From positions 1 to 5,386 of the forward strand of contig JAFTCU010000308.1 of NCBI GenBank assembly GCA_017454585.1: a stretch of 5,386 nucleotides of DNA, in the 5' to 3' direction. Positions 1 to 5,357 of the stretch are shown here, piece by piece. Source of the DNA: Thermoguttaceae bacterium (GTDB taxonomy: Bacteria > Planctomycetota > Planctomycetia > Pirellulales > Thermoguttaceae). The notes under the pieces were generated by a model, which was not told where the DNA came from, did no database searches, and saw only the letters and a program-made list of their open reading frames with translations. Numbering within the stretch: position 1 is the first letter of the stretch; each line of letters starts with the position of its first letter. Position numbers and translations under genes: made by a program.

Positions 1-1
1 G

Positions 2-445
2 CCCGGGCACTCGAACGGCAACTGCATCGTCGCGGTTGAGTCCGACGGACTTTTCTACCTCCTCCACGGCGAGGTCACCTACACCGACGTGGCTTTCTAC
101 GAGAACAAGCTGTCCGTCGTCTATGAAGACAAGGCCGCGGCCCGCGAAACGCTCGACCGCTGCCGCGCGTTCTGCGCCGCGCGTCCGACGGTCTGGCTCG
201 GTACGCACACGCCGGAGGCGCTGGAAAGCCTTGAGTCGAAGCGTGTCGTCGATCTCGCGAACCCGCCCGCCGTCATACCTCCGGGAGAAATCGTGTTCAA
301 GACGCCGACAGGCAAATACGTTTGTTCTGTGTGCGGCTATGTGTACGATCCGGCCGAGCACGACGGCGTCGCGTTCGAGGACCTTCCCGCCGACTGGCGC
401 TGCCTGCGCTGCAGACAGCCCAAAGAAAAGTTCAACCGCGCATAA
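2..445 (+). CDS. MBL-fold metallohydrolase fused to C-terminal rubredoxin domain (5' truncated)
   Basis: The gene enters from the left edge, so its start is not visible; the frame is open from base 2 to the TAA at 443-445. The first visible residues, PGHSNGN, match the late metal-ligand motif of metallo-beta-lactamase-fold hydrolases (compare PGHTPGH in AHL-lactonase-type enzymes). GEVTYTD follows, at the position of the usual GD-x-x-Y metal-bridging motif, and then WLGTH with a likely final metal-ligand His at codon 206-208. After a linker, a rubredoxin domain begins near base 296: a [12 protein letters not shown] knuckle (Cys codons 323 and 332) and a second CxxC at 401 and 410, ending PKEKF. 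Four Cys would bind one iron. The Cys pairs are closer together (23 residues) than in classical rubredoxins (about 30), and the second pair reads CLRCR rather than CPxCG. There is no flavodoxin domain between the modules, so it is not a standard flavorubredoxin. A cytoplasmic redox-linked hydrolase or oxidoreductase is inferred; the substrate is unknown. Confidence 0.85.
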   Translation, partial: PGHSNGNCIVAVESDGLFYLLHGEVTYTDVAFYENKLSVVYEDKAAARETLDRCRAFCAARPTVWLGTHTPEALESLESKRVVDLANPPAVIPPGEIVFKTPTGKYVCSVCGYVYDPAEHDGVAFEDLPADWRCLRCRQPKEKFNRA

Positions 446-477
446 AAAACCATCAAAGTGGTTGGTTTCGTTCAATC

Positions 478-498
478 GGGCCGGCGAGATGTCGGCCC
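478..498. repeat. GC-rich palindromic repeat, copy 1
   Basis: This forms a hairpin: GGGCCGGCG (478-486), loop AGA, TGTCGGCCC (490-498). The nine-pair stem includes two G-U wobbles when read as RNA. It is closely related to the repeat at 514-535. It lies 33 bp after the stop of the MBL-rubredoxin gene. It could help to end transcription or protect the 3' end, but no T-tract follows, so it is not called a terminator. Confidence 0.6.
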
Positions 499-513
499 TC
501 TAAATATTAACTT

Positions 514-535
514 GACCGGCGGGACGCCGGCCCCC
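514..535. repeat. GC-rich palindromic repeat, copy 2
   Basis: The stem is CCGGCG (516-521) and CGCCGG (525-530) with a GGA loop, followed by a C-run. Aligned with 479-500 it matches 17 of 22 positions and all five differences are transitions; two of these turn G-U wobbles of copy 1 into G-C pairs. It resembles the dispersed intergenic palindromes (REP-like) of many bacterial genomes. It sits 32 bp before the esterase start. Confidence 0.55.
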
Positions 536-567
536 CGAATCTTCCCCCTTACCCCCCACGTACCAAA

Positions 568-1833
568 ATGAAAAAGCTTTTAACTCTTGCGTTCCTGCTC
601 GCCTGTGTCTCATGGGTTTGTGCCGATGAATTTAAGGTCGAAGTCGATCTTGACCGCGAAAATCACACGTACACGCTCGAAGAAAACGCCCAGTTCACCG
701 TAAAAGTCACGGATGAAAACGGCGAACTGGTCAAAGAGGGCAAGTTGCTGTGCGTCCTCACAAACGATAATCGGATCGAACTCAATCGGGAAACGGTGGA
801 CCTTTCCCAGTCCAACCCGGCGACGGTCTCCGGGAATCTGGGCGTTCCGGGCTTCCTGAGCCTCCGCGCTACGTTCAATGGCGTCTCGGCTCTCGGTGGA
901 GCCGCTTTTGAGCCGGAGAAAATCGAACCGGCGCAACTGATGCCGGAAGATTTCTGGGATTACTGGCGCGGCTTGCAGAAGAAACTGCGAGAGGAAGTCC
1001 CTGCTGACCTCCAGCTCGAAAAGATCGATTCCTGGTCCAACGACCAAAAGACGACCTACCGCATCAGCATGGCGACGTTCGACGGCCAGCGCGCGCACGG
1101 TTTCCTGGCAGTCCCGGCGGGTGACGGCCCGTTCCCGGTGCTCGTGACGGTTTCCTGGGCGGGAGTTGGTTTTGGTCCAGAGGCGACCGGCCCGGTGAAT
1201 GAAGGGTTCATGGTCCTCGCGATGCCGATTTTCCCGTACCCGGTGGCGATCGACTACGCAGAGCGACAGAAACAGTACGACGAATACAACGAGGGTCTTG
1301 GGATCCGTTACTGCTATTACGGCGCGCCGGACCGTGAGAAATACTTCTTCCGGAACGCCTACCTCGGCATTGACCGAGTGATGGATTACGTTCTGGAACG
1401 TCCGGACGCGGATAAAACCCGTGTCGGGTACTTCGGGACGAGCCAGGGCGGCGGCAGCGCGCTGATCCTCGGCGGGTTGAACGGGAAATTCACCCACATT
1501 TCCGGGAACGTCCCGGCCCTTTGCGACCACGGCGGCGCGATCGTGAACCGGAGCCCCGGCTGGCCGAAACTTTACGACACGGTACAGGACCCGAAAGTCA
1601 CCGAAATGGGCCCGTATTTTGACGGCGTGAACTTCGCGCGCGGGATCAACTGCCCGGTCCGCCTGAGCGTCGGTTTCATCGACACGACGTGCAGCCCCAG
1701 CTCGGTTTACGCGGCGTTCAACATGATCCCGTCCAAGGACAAAGAGATGCTGATCGAGCCGCACCGCGGCCACGCGACGGGTGAAAAATCGGCCCAGATC
1801 ATGCAATGGGTCAAAGACTCTGTCAAAAAATAA
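568..1833 (+). CDS. Secreted acetyl xylan esterase / cephalosporin-C deacetylase family protein (AXE1)
   Basis: This 421-residue protein probably removes acetyl groups from a plant-type polysaccharide or its oligomers outside the cytoplasm. Residues 1-19 form a signal peptide (KK, hydrophobic core, likely cleavage VCA|DE); a weaker lipobox reading (LLAC, Cys13) is possible. Residues about 20-118 form a beta-rich, probably immunoglobulin-like domain. Residues about 125-420 match the AXE1 alpha/beta-hydrolase family: PEDFWDYW at the domain start, GYFGTSQGGG with nucleophile Ser292 (codon 1441), GFIDTTCSP with acid Asp372, and PHRGH with His402 (or His399) as catalytic base. The triad is complete. 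The true substrate within the family (xylan, other acetylated glycans, cephalosporin-like esters) cannot be told from sequence. The ATG at 568 opens directly into the signal peptide, but it is preceded by a C-rich leader without a Shine-Dalgarno sequence, unlike the symporter gene. The symporter downstream fits a shared carbohydrate role but is 575 bp away. Confidence 0.9.
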   Translation: MKKLLTLAFLLACVSWVCADEFKVEVDLDRENHTYTLEENAQFTVKVTDENGELVKEGKLLCVLTNDNRIELNRETVDLSQSNPATVSGNLGVPGFLSLRATFNGVSALGGAAFEPEKIEPAQLMPEDFWDYWRGLQKKLREEVPADLQLEKIDSWSNDQKTTYRISMATFDGQRAHGFLAVPAGDGPFPVLVTVSWAGVGFGPEATGPVNEGFMVLAMPIFPYPVAIDYAERQKQYDEYNEGLGIRYCYYGAPDREKYFFRNAYLGIDRVMDYVLERPDADKTRVGYFGTSQGGGSALILGGLNGKFTHISGNVPALCDHGGAIVNRSPGWPKLYDTVQDPKVTEMGPYFDGVNFARGINCPVRLSVGFIDTTCSPSSVYAAFNMIPSKDKEMLIEPHRGHATGEKSAQIMQWVKDSVKK

Positions 1834-1872
1834 GAAGTAGAGTTTTTTCGGGAATGATACTTCCGTAAAGTT

Positions 1873-1980
1873 AAAATATGGCGGTCTCTAAAAGAACACA
1901 AAGAGACAACAATTTCGCGAGAAGTGGATACAGAGCGATACGTTGTGAAATTTTGTGATATTTAGAGTCTGCCATATTTT
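1873..1980. repeat. Long imperfect inverted repeat (MITE-like or large hairpin)
   Basis: The left arm at 1873-1892 (begins AAAATATGGC) and right arm at 1961-1980 (ends GCCATATTTT) are reverse complements at 18 of 20 positions. The 68-bp interior adds a smaller inner pairing, AATTTC (1911-1916) with GAAATT (1947-1952). The element starts 39 bp after the esterase stop. Its 108-bp size, near-matching ends, AT-rich setting and lack of an open frame would suit a miniature non-autonomous transposable element; TA occurs next to both ends but a target duplication is not proven. Alternatively it is a transcribed hairpin acting after the esterase, since the right arm runs into a T-rich stretch (1977-1988). 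Confidence 0.55.
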
Positions 1981-2086
1981 TATTTATTGAAATCTTTTGG
2001 CTCATCCGGTAACCCGGTGTATGTTGTTTTTATCTCAAGCAGAGATGCGCCAGTGATGTTCTTTGTGGCTTAATATTTTTGTTTGA

Positions 2087-2191
2087 CTGATTGATTGGAA
2101 CAACCAAATCAAGACGGCGAAGCGCAAGGATCATGGTTTTCGCGATGGAGGATACTTCAAGCTGAACATCTTTGAGATCAAAAGGGCCGGT
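2087..2191 (+). pseudogene. Remnant of transposase C-terminus, ISL3-family-like
   Basis: Read in the frame starting at 2087, this stretch contains WNNQIKTAKRKDHGFRD followed by GYFKLNIFEIKRAG. This resembles the conserved C-terminal end of ISL3-family transposases (DDE_Tnp_ISL3), which typically read like LNNKIKTxKRxAYGFRDxxYFKLRL. An in-frame stop lies just upstream (2084-2086), no transposase body precedes it, and the position where the family carries its last catalytic Glu (IEG before LNN) reads LID here. It is therefore a broken fragment of about 35 residues. GC content is also higher than around it: about 50% in 2101-2160 against about 27% in 2281-2340 by hand count. The family assignment is from remembered consensus and is not certain. 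Confidence 0.55.
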
Positions 2192-2330
2192 ACGCACTTG
2201 TCGGATGAACCCGAAAACAAGGGTTTATTTCAGTTTTTTCCTTTTGTTCTCTGTCAGGGCGTACTGATAAAATTTCTCACAAATTTTTTCTTTTTTTCAG
2301 GATTTTTCCACTTTTTTCATTCCTCCCATC

Positions 2331-2358
2331 TTGCTATTTTGAAAAGTCGGTTTAAAAT
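2331..2358 (+). promoter_or_regulatory. Probable sigma-70-type promoter for the symporter gene
   Basis: TTGCTA (2331-2336) and TAAAAT (2353-2358) are separated by 16 bp and match 4 of 6 and 5 of 6 consensus positions. Transcription would begin near 2365, giving a leader of about 45 bases. In such AT-rich DNA chance matches are common, so this is a candidate. Confidence 0.4.
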
Positions 2359-2396
2359 GAAGATGAATATTTTTTTACGTCAGTTTTCTTTAGACT

Positions 2397-2401
2397 GGGA
2401 G
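2397..2401 (+). promoter_or_regulatory. Shine-Dalgarno site fixing the symporter start
   Basis: GGGAG lies 7 bases before the ATG at 2409. It supports this start over the internal ATG at 2418. Confidence 0.7.
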
Positions 2402-2408
2402 TTTACCC

Positions 2409-4472
2409 ATGAGTTTAATGCTCGCCCAATTTAATTTCGGTCCGATCGATATTGGTGTTTTTGTCGCCTTTATCGTCGCGGTCATCGTCATTAGTACCTT
2501 CATGAGCCGTTCCGCCGGCAAATCCAGCGAAGATTATTTCCTGGCCGGCCGTGGCCTGTCATGGTGGCTGATCGGCTTTTCGCTCATCGCCGCCAACATC
2601 TCGGCGGAACAGTTCGTCGGAATGGCCGGTAACGCCGCCCAGTGTACTGGTCTGGCCATCGCCAGTTTCGAGTGGATCGCCGCGATCACCCTCGTTCTGG
2701 TCGGTTTCATTTTCCTCCCCATGTTCCTCAAGTGCGGGATCTACACGATCCCGGAATTTCTCGAGTACCGCTACAACAAATTCGCGCGGTCACTGATGAG
2801 CCTCTTCATGATGATCATTCTGGTTGGTGTTTCCATCGCGGCCGTGATTTATCTCGGCGCCCTGACGATCGACACGCTTTTCCACGGCTTCATGATCTTC
2901 GGCTGCATTGAGGTGAACGTCATCACCGCGAGCTGGGCGCTCGGCATTCTCGCCGCGGTTTACGTCTTCATCGGCGGCCTTCAGGCGTGCGCGTGGGCGG
3001 ACCTTCTGCAGGGCTCCGCGCTGATTTTGGGCGGTTTCATCGTGATGCTCTTCGCGTTCAGCAACTTCGACAAGACCGAGTTAGAGCTGCTCGAAGACAC
3101 GCCGGTCTATTTGCGTCCGGACGCCTATCAAAACGATCTGGACCTGACCGATGACCTGAAAGCGGACATGACGGTGTTCGAGAAATTCAGGGCGGTCGCT
3201 CCCGACAAACTTCACATGCTCCGTCCGGCATCTGACCCGAACATCGTCTGGACGACGCTGCTGTTCGGCATTTGGATCCCGAACCTGTACTACTGGGGCC
3301 TGAATCAGTACATCATGCAGCGTACGCTCGGTTCCCGGTCGCTCGCTGAGGGCCAGAAAGGGATCGTGTTTGCGGCGGCGATGAAGCTGATCATCCCGTT
3401 TATCGTGGTGATCCCGGGGATCCTCGCATTTAATATGTACTCGGTACAGATGCACGAAGAGGCGCAAAACGACAGCATGGCGAACAAACCGGTGCTGGAT
3501 GAATTCGCCCTGGCTCTGGAAAAACCGGGTACCACCGTCTTCAAGTTTAACAGGGAATTTGCCGATCTGGAGCCGGAATTGGCCGAGGAGATCGCGCAGT
3601 ACAACCTGACGCTTGTCCAGAAAGACGCTCCGGCTGACGCTTACGAAAAAGGTCTTGCAGAGTGCATCGCCGAAGTGAAGGATGAACTGGAGATTGATGA
3701 AAATGACACCAGCGAGGAAGCGAAAACCCTCCCGCGTGAGCTGGCGATCCAGAGGTTCAACGAGAAGCTGGTCAAACAGGCTGGGGAAGCGAAAATGACC
3801 ATCTCGAAAGAACTGGTTGGGTACAAGTACGACGCGGCTTTCCCGCTTCTGCTGCGCAACCTTCCGTTCCCGGCTGGTATGACGGGCTTCGTGCTGGCGG
3901 CCCTGTTCGGCGCCATTATGAGCTCGCTCGCCTCGATGCTCAACGCGGCTTCGACCATCTTCACGATGGACATTTACAACGAGTACATCCACAAGAACGC
4001 CGCTCCGAAAACGCAGGTCTTCGTCGGCCGCACGTGCGTGGTGCTCTTCATGGTCATCGCGTGCCTGATCGTCCCGATCCTGGCCAACCCGAAATTCGGC
4101 GGTCTGTTCAAGTACATTCAGGAGTTCCAGGGCTACCTGTCCCCGGGCGTTCTGGTCGTCTTCCTCTTCGGTCTGTTCGCGAAGCGTGTCCCGGGTTTCG
4201 CCGGTGCGCTGACGATCCTGCTCAGCCCGGTGGTTTATGGCGCGACCAAGTTCCTCCCGCAGACCGCGAGCATGAACTACCTGAACCAGATGTCGGTCAC
4301 GTTTGGCGTTTTGTGGGTCCTGATGATGCTCTTCACGCTCGTCTGCCCGCGCAAGGAACCGCTTGAACTTCCGAAGAAAACGGAAATGGACCTCACCCCG
4401 TCGAAGGGCGCGGCCGTGTTCGGCATCCTCGTCGTGGTGGTGACGATTGCGCTGTACGTTTATTTCTGGTGA
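2409..4472 (+). CDS. Sodium/sugar symporter, SSS family, vSGLT-like, with large periplasmic loop insertions
   Basis: This inner-membrane protein (687 residues) probably imports a hexose such as galactose or glucose with Na+. It aligns well with Vibrio SGLT (about 543 residues). Shared blocks are EDYFLAGRGLSWW (41-53), AANISAEQF (61-69), GLAIASFEW (81-89), GIYTIPEFLE (110-119), NLYYWGLNQYIMQRTL (292-307), SSLASMLNAASTIFTMDIY (505-523) and YIQEF (569-573). Na2-site positions A61, I64, A502, S505 and S506 are kept, as are sugar-contact positions N63, Q68, E88, N292, K326 and Q571 and the gate tyrosine Y295. The serine after E88 (vSGLT Ser91) is Ala91. About 13 membrane helices are expected; the final helix of vSGLT is absent. 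Two acidic insertions are odd: residues about 219-277 between TM5 and TM6, and about 349-470 between TM7 and TM8. Both loops are extracytoplasmic in the LeuT-type fold. The start is fixed by GGGAG and a strong terminator follows, so it is probably a single-gene unit. The exact sugar is inference. Confidence 0.92.
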   Translation: MSLMLAQFNFGPIDIGVFVAFIVAVIVISTFMSRSAGKSSEDYFLAGRGLSWWLIGFSLIAANISAEQFVGMAGNAAQCTGLAIASFEWIAAITLVLVGFIFLPMFLKCGIYTIPEFLEYRYNKFARSLMSLFMMIILVGVSIAAVIYLGALTIDTLFHGFMIFGCIEVNVITASWALGILAAVYVFIGGLQACAWADLLQGSALILGGFIVMLFAFSNFDKTELELLEDTPVYLRPDAYQNDLDLTDDLKADMTVFEKFRAVAPDKLHMLRPASDPNIVWTTLLFGIWIPNLYYWGLNQYIMQRTLGSRSLAEGQKGIVFAAAMKLIIPFIVVIPGILAFNMYSVQMHEEAQNDSMANKPVLDEFALALEKPGTTVFKFNREFADLEPELAEEIAQYNLTLVQKDAPADAYEKGLAECIAEVKDELEIDENDTSEEAKTLPRELAIQRFNEKLVKQAGEAKMTISKELVGYKYDAAFPLLLRNLPFPAGMTGFVLAALFGAIMSSLASMLNAASTIFTMDIYNEYIHKNAAPKTQVFVGRTCVVLFMVIACLIVPILANPKFGGLFKYIQEFQGYLSPGVLVVFLFGLFAKRVPGFAGALTILLSPVVYGATKFLPQTASMNYLNQMSVTFGVLWVLMMLFTLVCPRKEPLELPKKTEMDLTPSKGAAVFGILVVVVTIALYVYFW

Positions 4473-4485
4473 TTCTTCAGAACCT

Positions 4486-4527
4486 CCCGCGGGTCCTGTT
4501 TCGGCAGGGCCCGCGCGGGCTTTTTCT
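4486..4527 (+). terminator. Rho-independent terminator after the symporter gene
   Basis: The left stem at 4486-4498 (CCCGCGGGTCCTG) pairs with 4505-4519 around the loop TTTCGG. There are 13 pairs, one of them G-U, with a two-base bulge on the right side. TTTTTCT follows directly. It starts 13 bp after the symporter stop. It lies between convergent genes, but the minus strand has no T-tract after the stem, so it should act mainly on the rightward transcript. Confidence 0.9.
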
Positions 4528-4548
4528 CTGATTTTGGACGCGGTTTCT

Positions 4549-4875
4549 TCAATCGATCCAGGTCTCCGCGTCCTCGATGTGATGAGTCAGATTGTACTTT
4601 TTGTCTTCTTCAGGAAACTTTTTGACCACGGCATAAAGGCAGTCGATGAACGCCCTGCTTTGGGATTTCCGCGCGATGTCATCGAAGACTTCGGAGAGCC
4701 AGACGAACTCGTCGGCGGTACACGTCTGACCCAGGAACGCGATGGAATCCGTAATATTCTCCGCGATAAAAGAACTCATTCTTTTATAGTAGTCGGCCAG
4801 ACCAGCCGTCCACTCGCTATGGATCTGTTCACGTTCGGCGAGCAATTCGCGAAATTTGGCGTGATCAAACATCAT
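4549..4875 (-). CDS. Small acidic protein of unknown function, paralogue A (second gene of pair)
   Basis: I do not recognise a named family. The 108-residue product has no signal peptide or membrane segment and is probably cytoplasmic and mostly helical. Its core is NITDSIAFL, CTADEFVWLSEVFDDIARKSQS, FIDCLYAVVKKFPEE. Residues 40-108 align without gaps to residues 38-106 of the upstream neighbour, with 33 of 69 identical, so the two genes arose by tandem duplication; the N-terminal 40 residues have diverged. It starts 13 bp after the stop of the first paralogue and is probably co-transcribed with it. The start is a double ATG: GGGG is 4 bases before the first and 7 bases before the second (4872), so the true start may be one codon later. 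It converges on the symporter gene. Small tandem paralogues of this kind often prove to be immunity proteins of toxin systems, but no toxin is visible, so that role is only a guess. Confidence 0.8.
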   Translation of the reverse strand: MMFDHAKFRELLAEREQIHSEWTAGLADYYKRMSSFIAENITDSIAFLGQTCTADEFVWLSEVFDDIARKSQSRAFIDCLYAVVKKFPEEDKKYNLTHHIEDAETWID

Positions 4876-4877
4876 TT

Positions 4878-4883
4878 CACCCC
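4878..4883 (-). promoter_or_regulatory. Shine-Dalgarno site for paralogue A
   Basis: On the minus strand GGGGTG stands before ATGATG. Its spacing suits the second ATG better than the first. The site is half of a perfect 8-bp palindrome, CCCCGGGG (4880-4887), in the 13-bp gap between the two genes. Confidence 0.5.
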
Positions 4884-4888
4884 GGGGT

Positions 4889-5209
4889 TTACTTCAAATA
4901 AGACTCGGCAAAATGGATGGAATCCAGAATGTGATACGTCTCACATTCCTCGGGAAACTTTTTGACCACACGGTAGAGCGCCTGAATGAAGTCTTTACTT
5001 TGGGTTCGGCTCACAACCTCATCAAAGACCTCAGCGATCCATGAAAACTCGTCGGCGGTACACTCATTCTCAAGGAACTGAATCGTTTCCTCCATGTTTC
5101 TCGAGAGCAGCTCCGTTTCTTCTTCCCAGGCTTTTTCGGTCTGAAAATCATCATTGGGATGGAGCTTCGAACGTCGTTCGAGTATTTGGCGCAGTTCTTC
5201 GGTCAGCAT
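4889..5209 (-). CDS. Small acidic protein of unknown function, paralogue B (first gene of pair)
   Basis: This 106-residue protein has no recognised family and no signal peptide or membrane helix. The N-terminal third is highly charged and probably helical (EELRQILERRSKLH, then KAWEEETELL). The shared core follows: NMEETIQFLENECTADEF, W, EVFDEVV, TQSKDFIQALYRVVKKFPEE, and a C-terminal I-x2-AE-x-Y segment. DNA identity with paralogue A is high in places: 17 bases match at 4953-4969 and 4613-4629, and 18 bases at 5046-5063 and 4706-4723, both exactly 340 bp apart. AGGA lies 5 bases before the ATG at 5209, supporting this start. GC content is lower than in the symporter gene (about 47% in 4921-4980 against 65% in 4021-4080 by hand count), which may point to a different origin. 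It leads a two-gene leftward operon. Confidence 0.8.
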   Translation of the reverse strand: MLTEELRQILERRSKLHPNDDFQTEKAWEEETELLSRNMEETIQFLENECTADEFSWIAEVFDEVVSRTQSKDFIQALYRVVKKFPEECETYHILDSIHFAESYLK

Positions 5210-5246
5210 TACAGTCCTGTTTCTTTCAATGGGTTACCAATCGTCG

Positions 5247-5274
5247 AGTATATGCCGATTAAGTTTCAAACCAA
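5247..5274 (-). promoter_or_regulatory. Probable promoter of the two-gene paralogue operon
   Basis: On the minus strand TTGGTT (5274-5269) and TATACT (5252-5247) are 16 bp apart. The -10 box matches 5 of 6 consensus positions. Transcription would start near 5240, about 30 bases before the ATG of paralogue B. Confidence 0.45.
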
Positions 5275-5329
5275 CATCGGGTTCTTCCACACGATGAATA
5301 ATTTTTCTCCCACCCCTTTCCGCCCCCAC

Positions 5330-5357
5330 TTGTTTTTTTCGGAATATCGTCTATAAT
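5330..5357 (+). promoter_or_regulatory. Probable rightward promoter for a gene beyond the window
   Basis: TTGTTT (5330-5335) and a perfect TATAAT (5352-5357) are 16 bp apart. It diverges from the paralogue operon, so the gap 5210-5386 looks like a shared intergenic promoter region. An A/T-only weak hairpin (5359-5375) lies just downstream. No coding region is supported in the gap. Confidence 0.5.

Larger units (their letters stand above)
2192..2408. other. AT- and T-rich intergenic leader before the symporter gene
   Basis: Beyond the transposase remnant, the same frame stays open to 2434 but encodes only a phenylalanine-rich, low-complexity product from T-runs (2270-2330). It overlaps the symporter start and looks non-coding. 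The stretch holds the promoter and ribosome binding site listed separately. A second promoter-like pair, TTGTTC (2244-2249) and TAAAAT (2268-2273) with an 18-bp spacer, is also present. No RNA gene or riboswitch is recognised. Confidence 0.5.

Noticed and set aside
447..468. Weak hairpin AAACCA / TGGTTT after the MBL-rubredoxin stop
   Set aside because: It is a short AT-leaning stem with a ten-base loop and no T-tract; probably chance.
36..503. 155-codon plus-strand frame overlapping the rubredoxin fusion
   Set aside because: The product is Ser/Arg/Pro-rich nonsense; the adjacent frame carries the MBL and rubredoxin motifs.
512..542. TTGACC as a -35 box for the esterase
   Set aside because: The bases 16-19 bp downstream are C-rich (best GAATCT), so there is no convincing -10 box, and TTGACC overlaps the palindromic repeat.
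610..1806. Long open frame (398 codons) on the minus strand opposite the esterase
   Set aside because: It is the antisense shadow of a GC-rich gene. The product is Arg/His/Val-rich with no domain, while the plus strand has a signal peptide and a full catalytic triad.
2006..2030. Possible terminator: CCGG hairpin with TAAC loop followed by a T-rich stretch
   Set aside because: The stem is only four pairs, the T-run does not follow directly, and it lies over 170 bp after the esterase stop.
2198..2434. 78-codon frame starting at TTG before the symporter, including a 25-codon ATG version from 2357
   Set aside because: The product is phenylalanine-rich from T-runs, there is no clear ribosome binding site, and it overlaps the symporter start. 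A leader peptide is not excluded but nothing supports it.
3081..3992. 303-codon minus-strand open frame opposite the symporter
   Set aside because: The plus-strand frame matches vSGLT through this region. The antisense product is Arg/His-rich low-complexity sequence.
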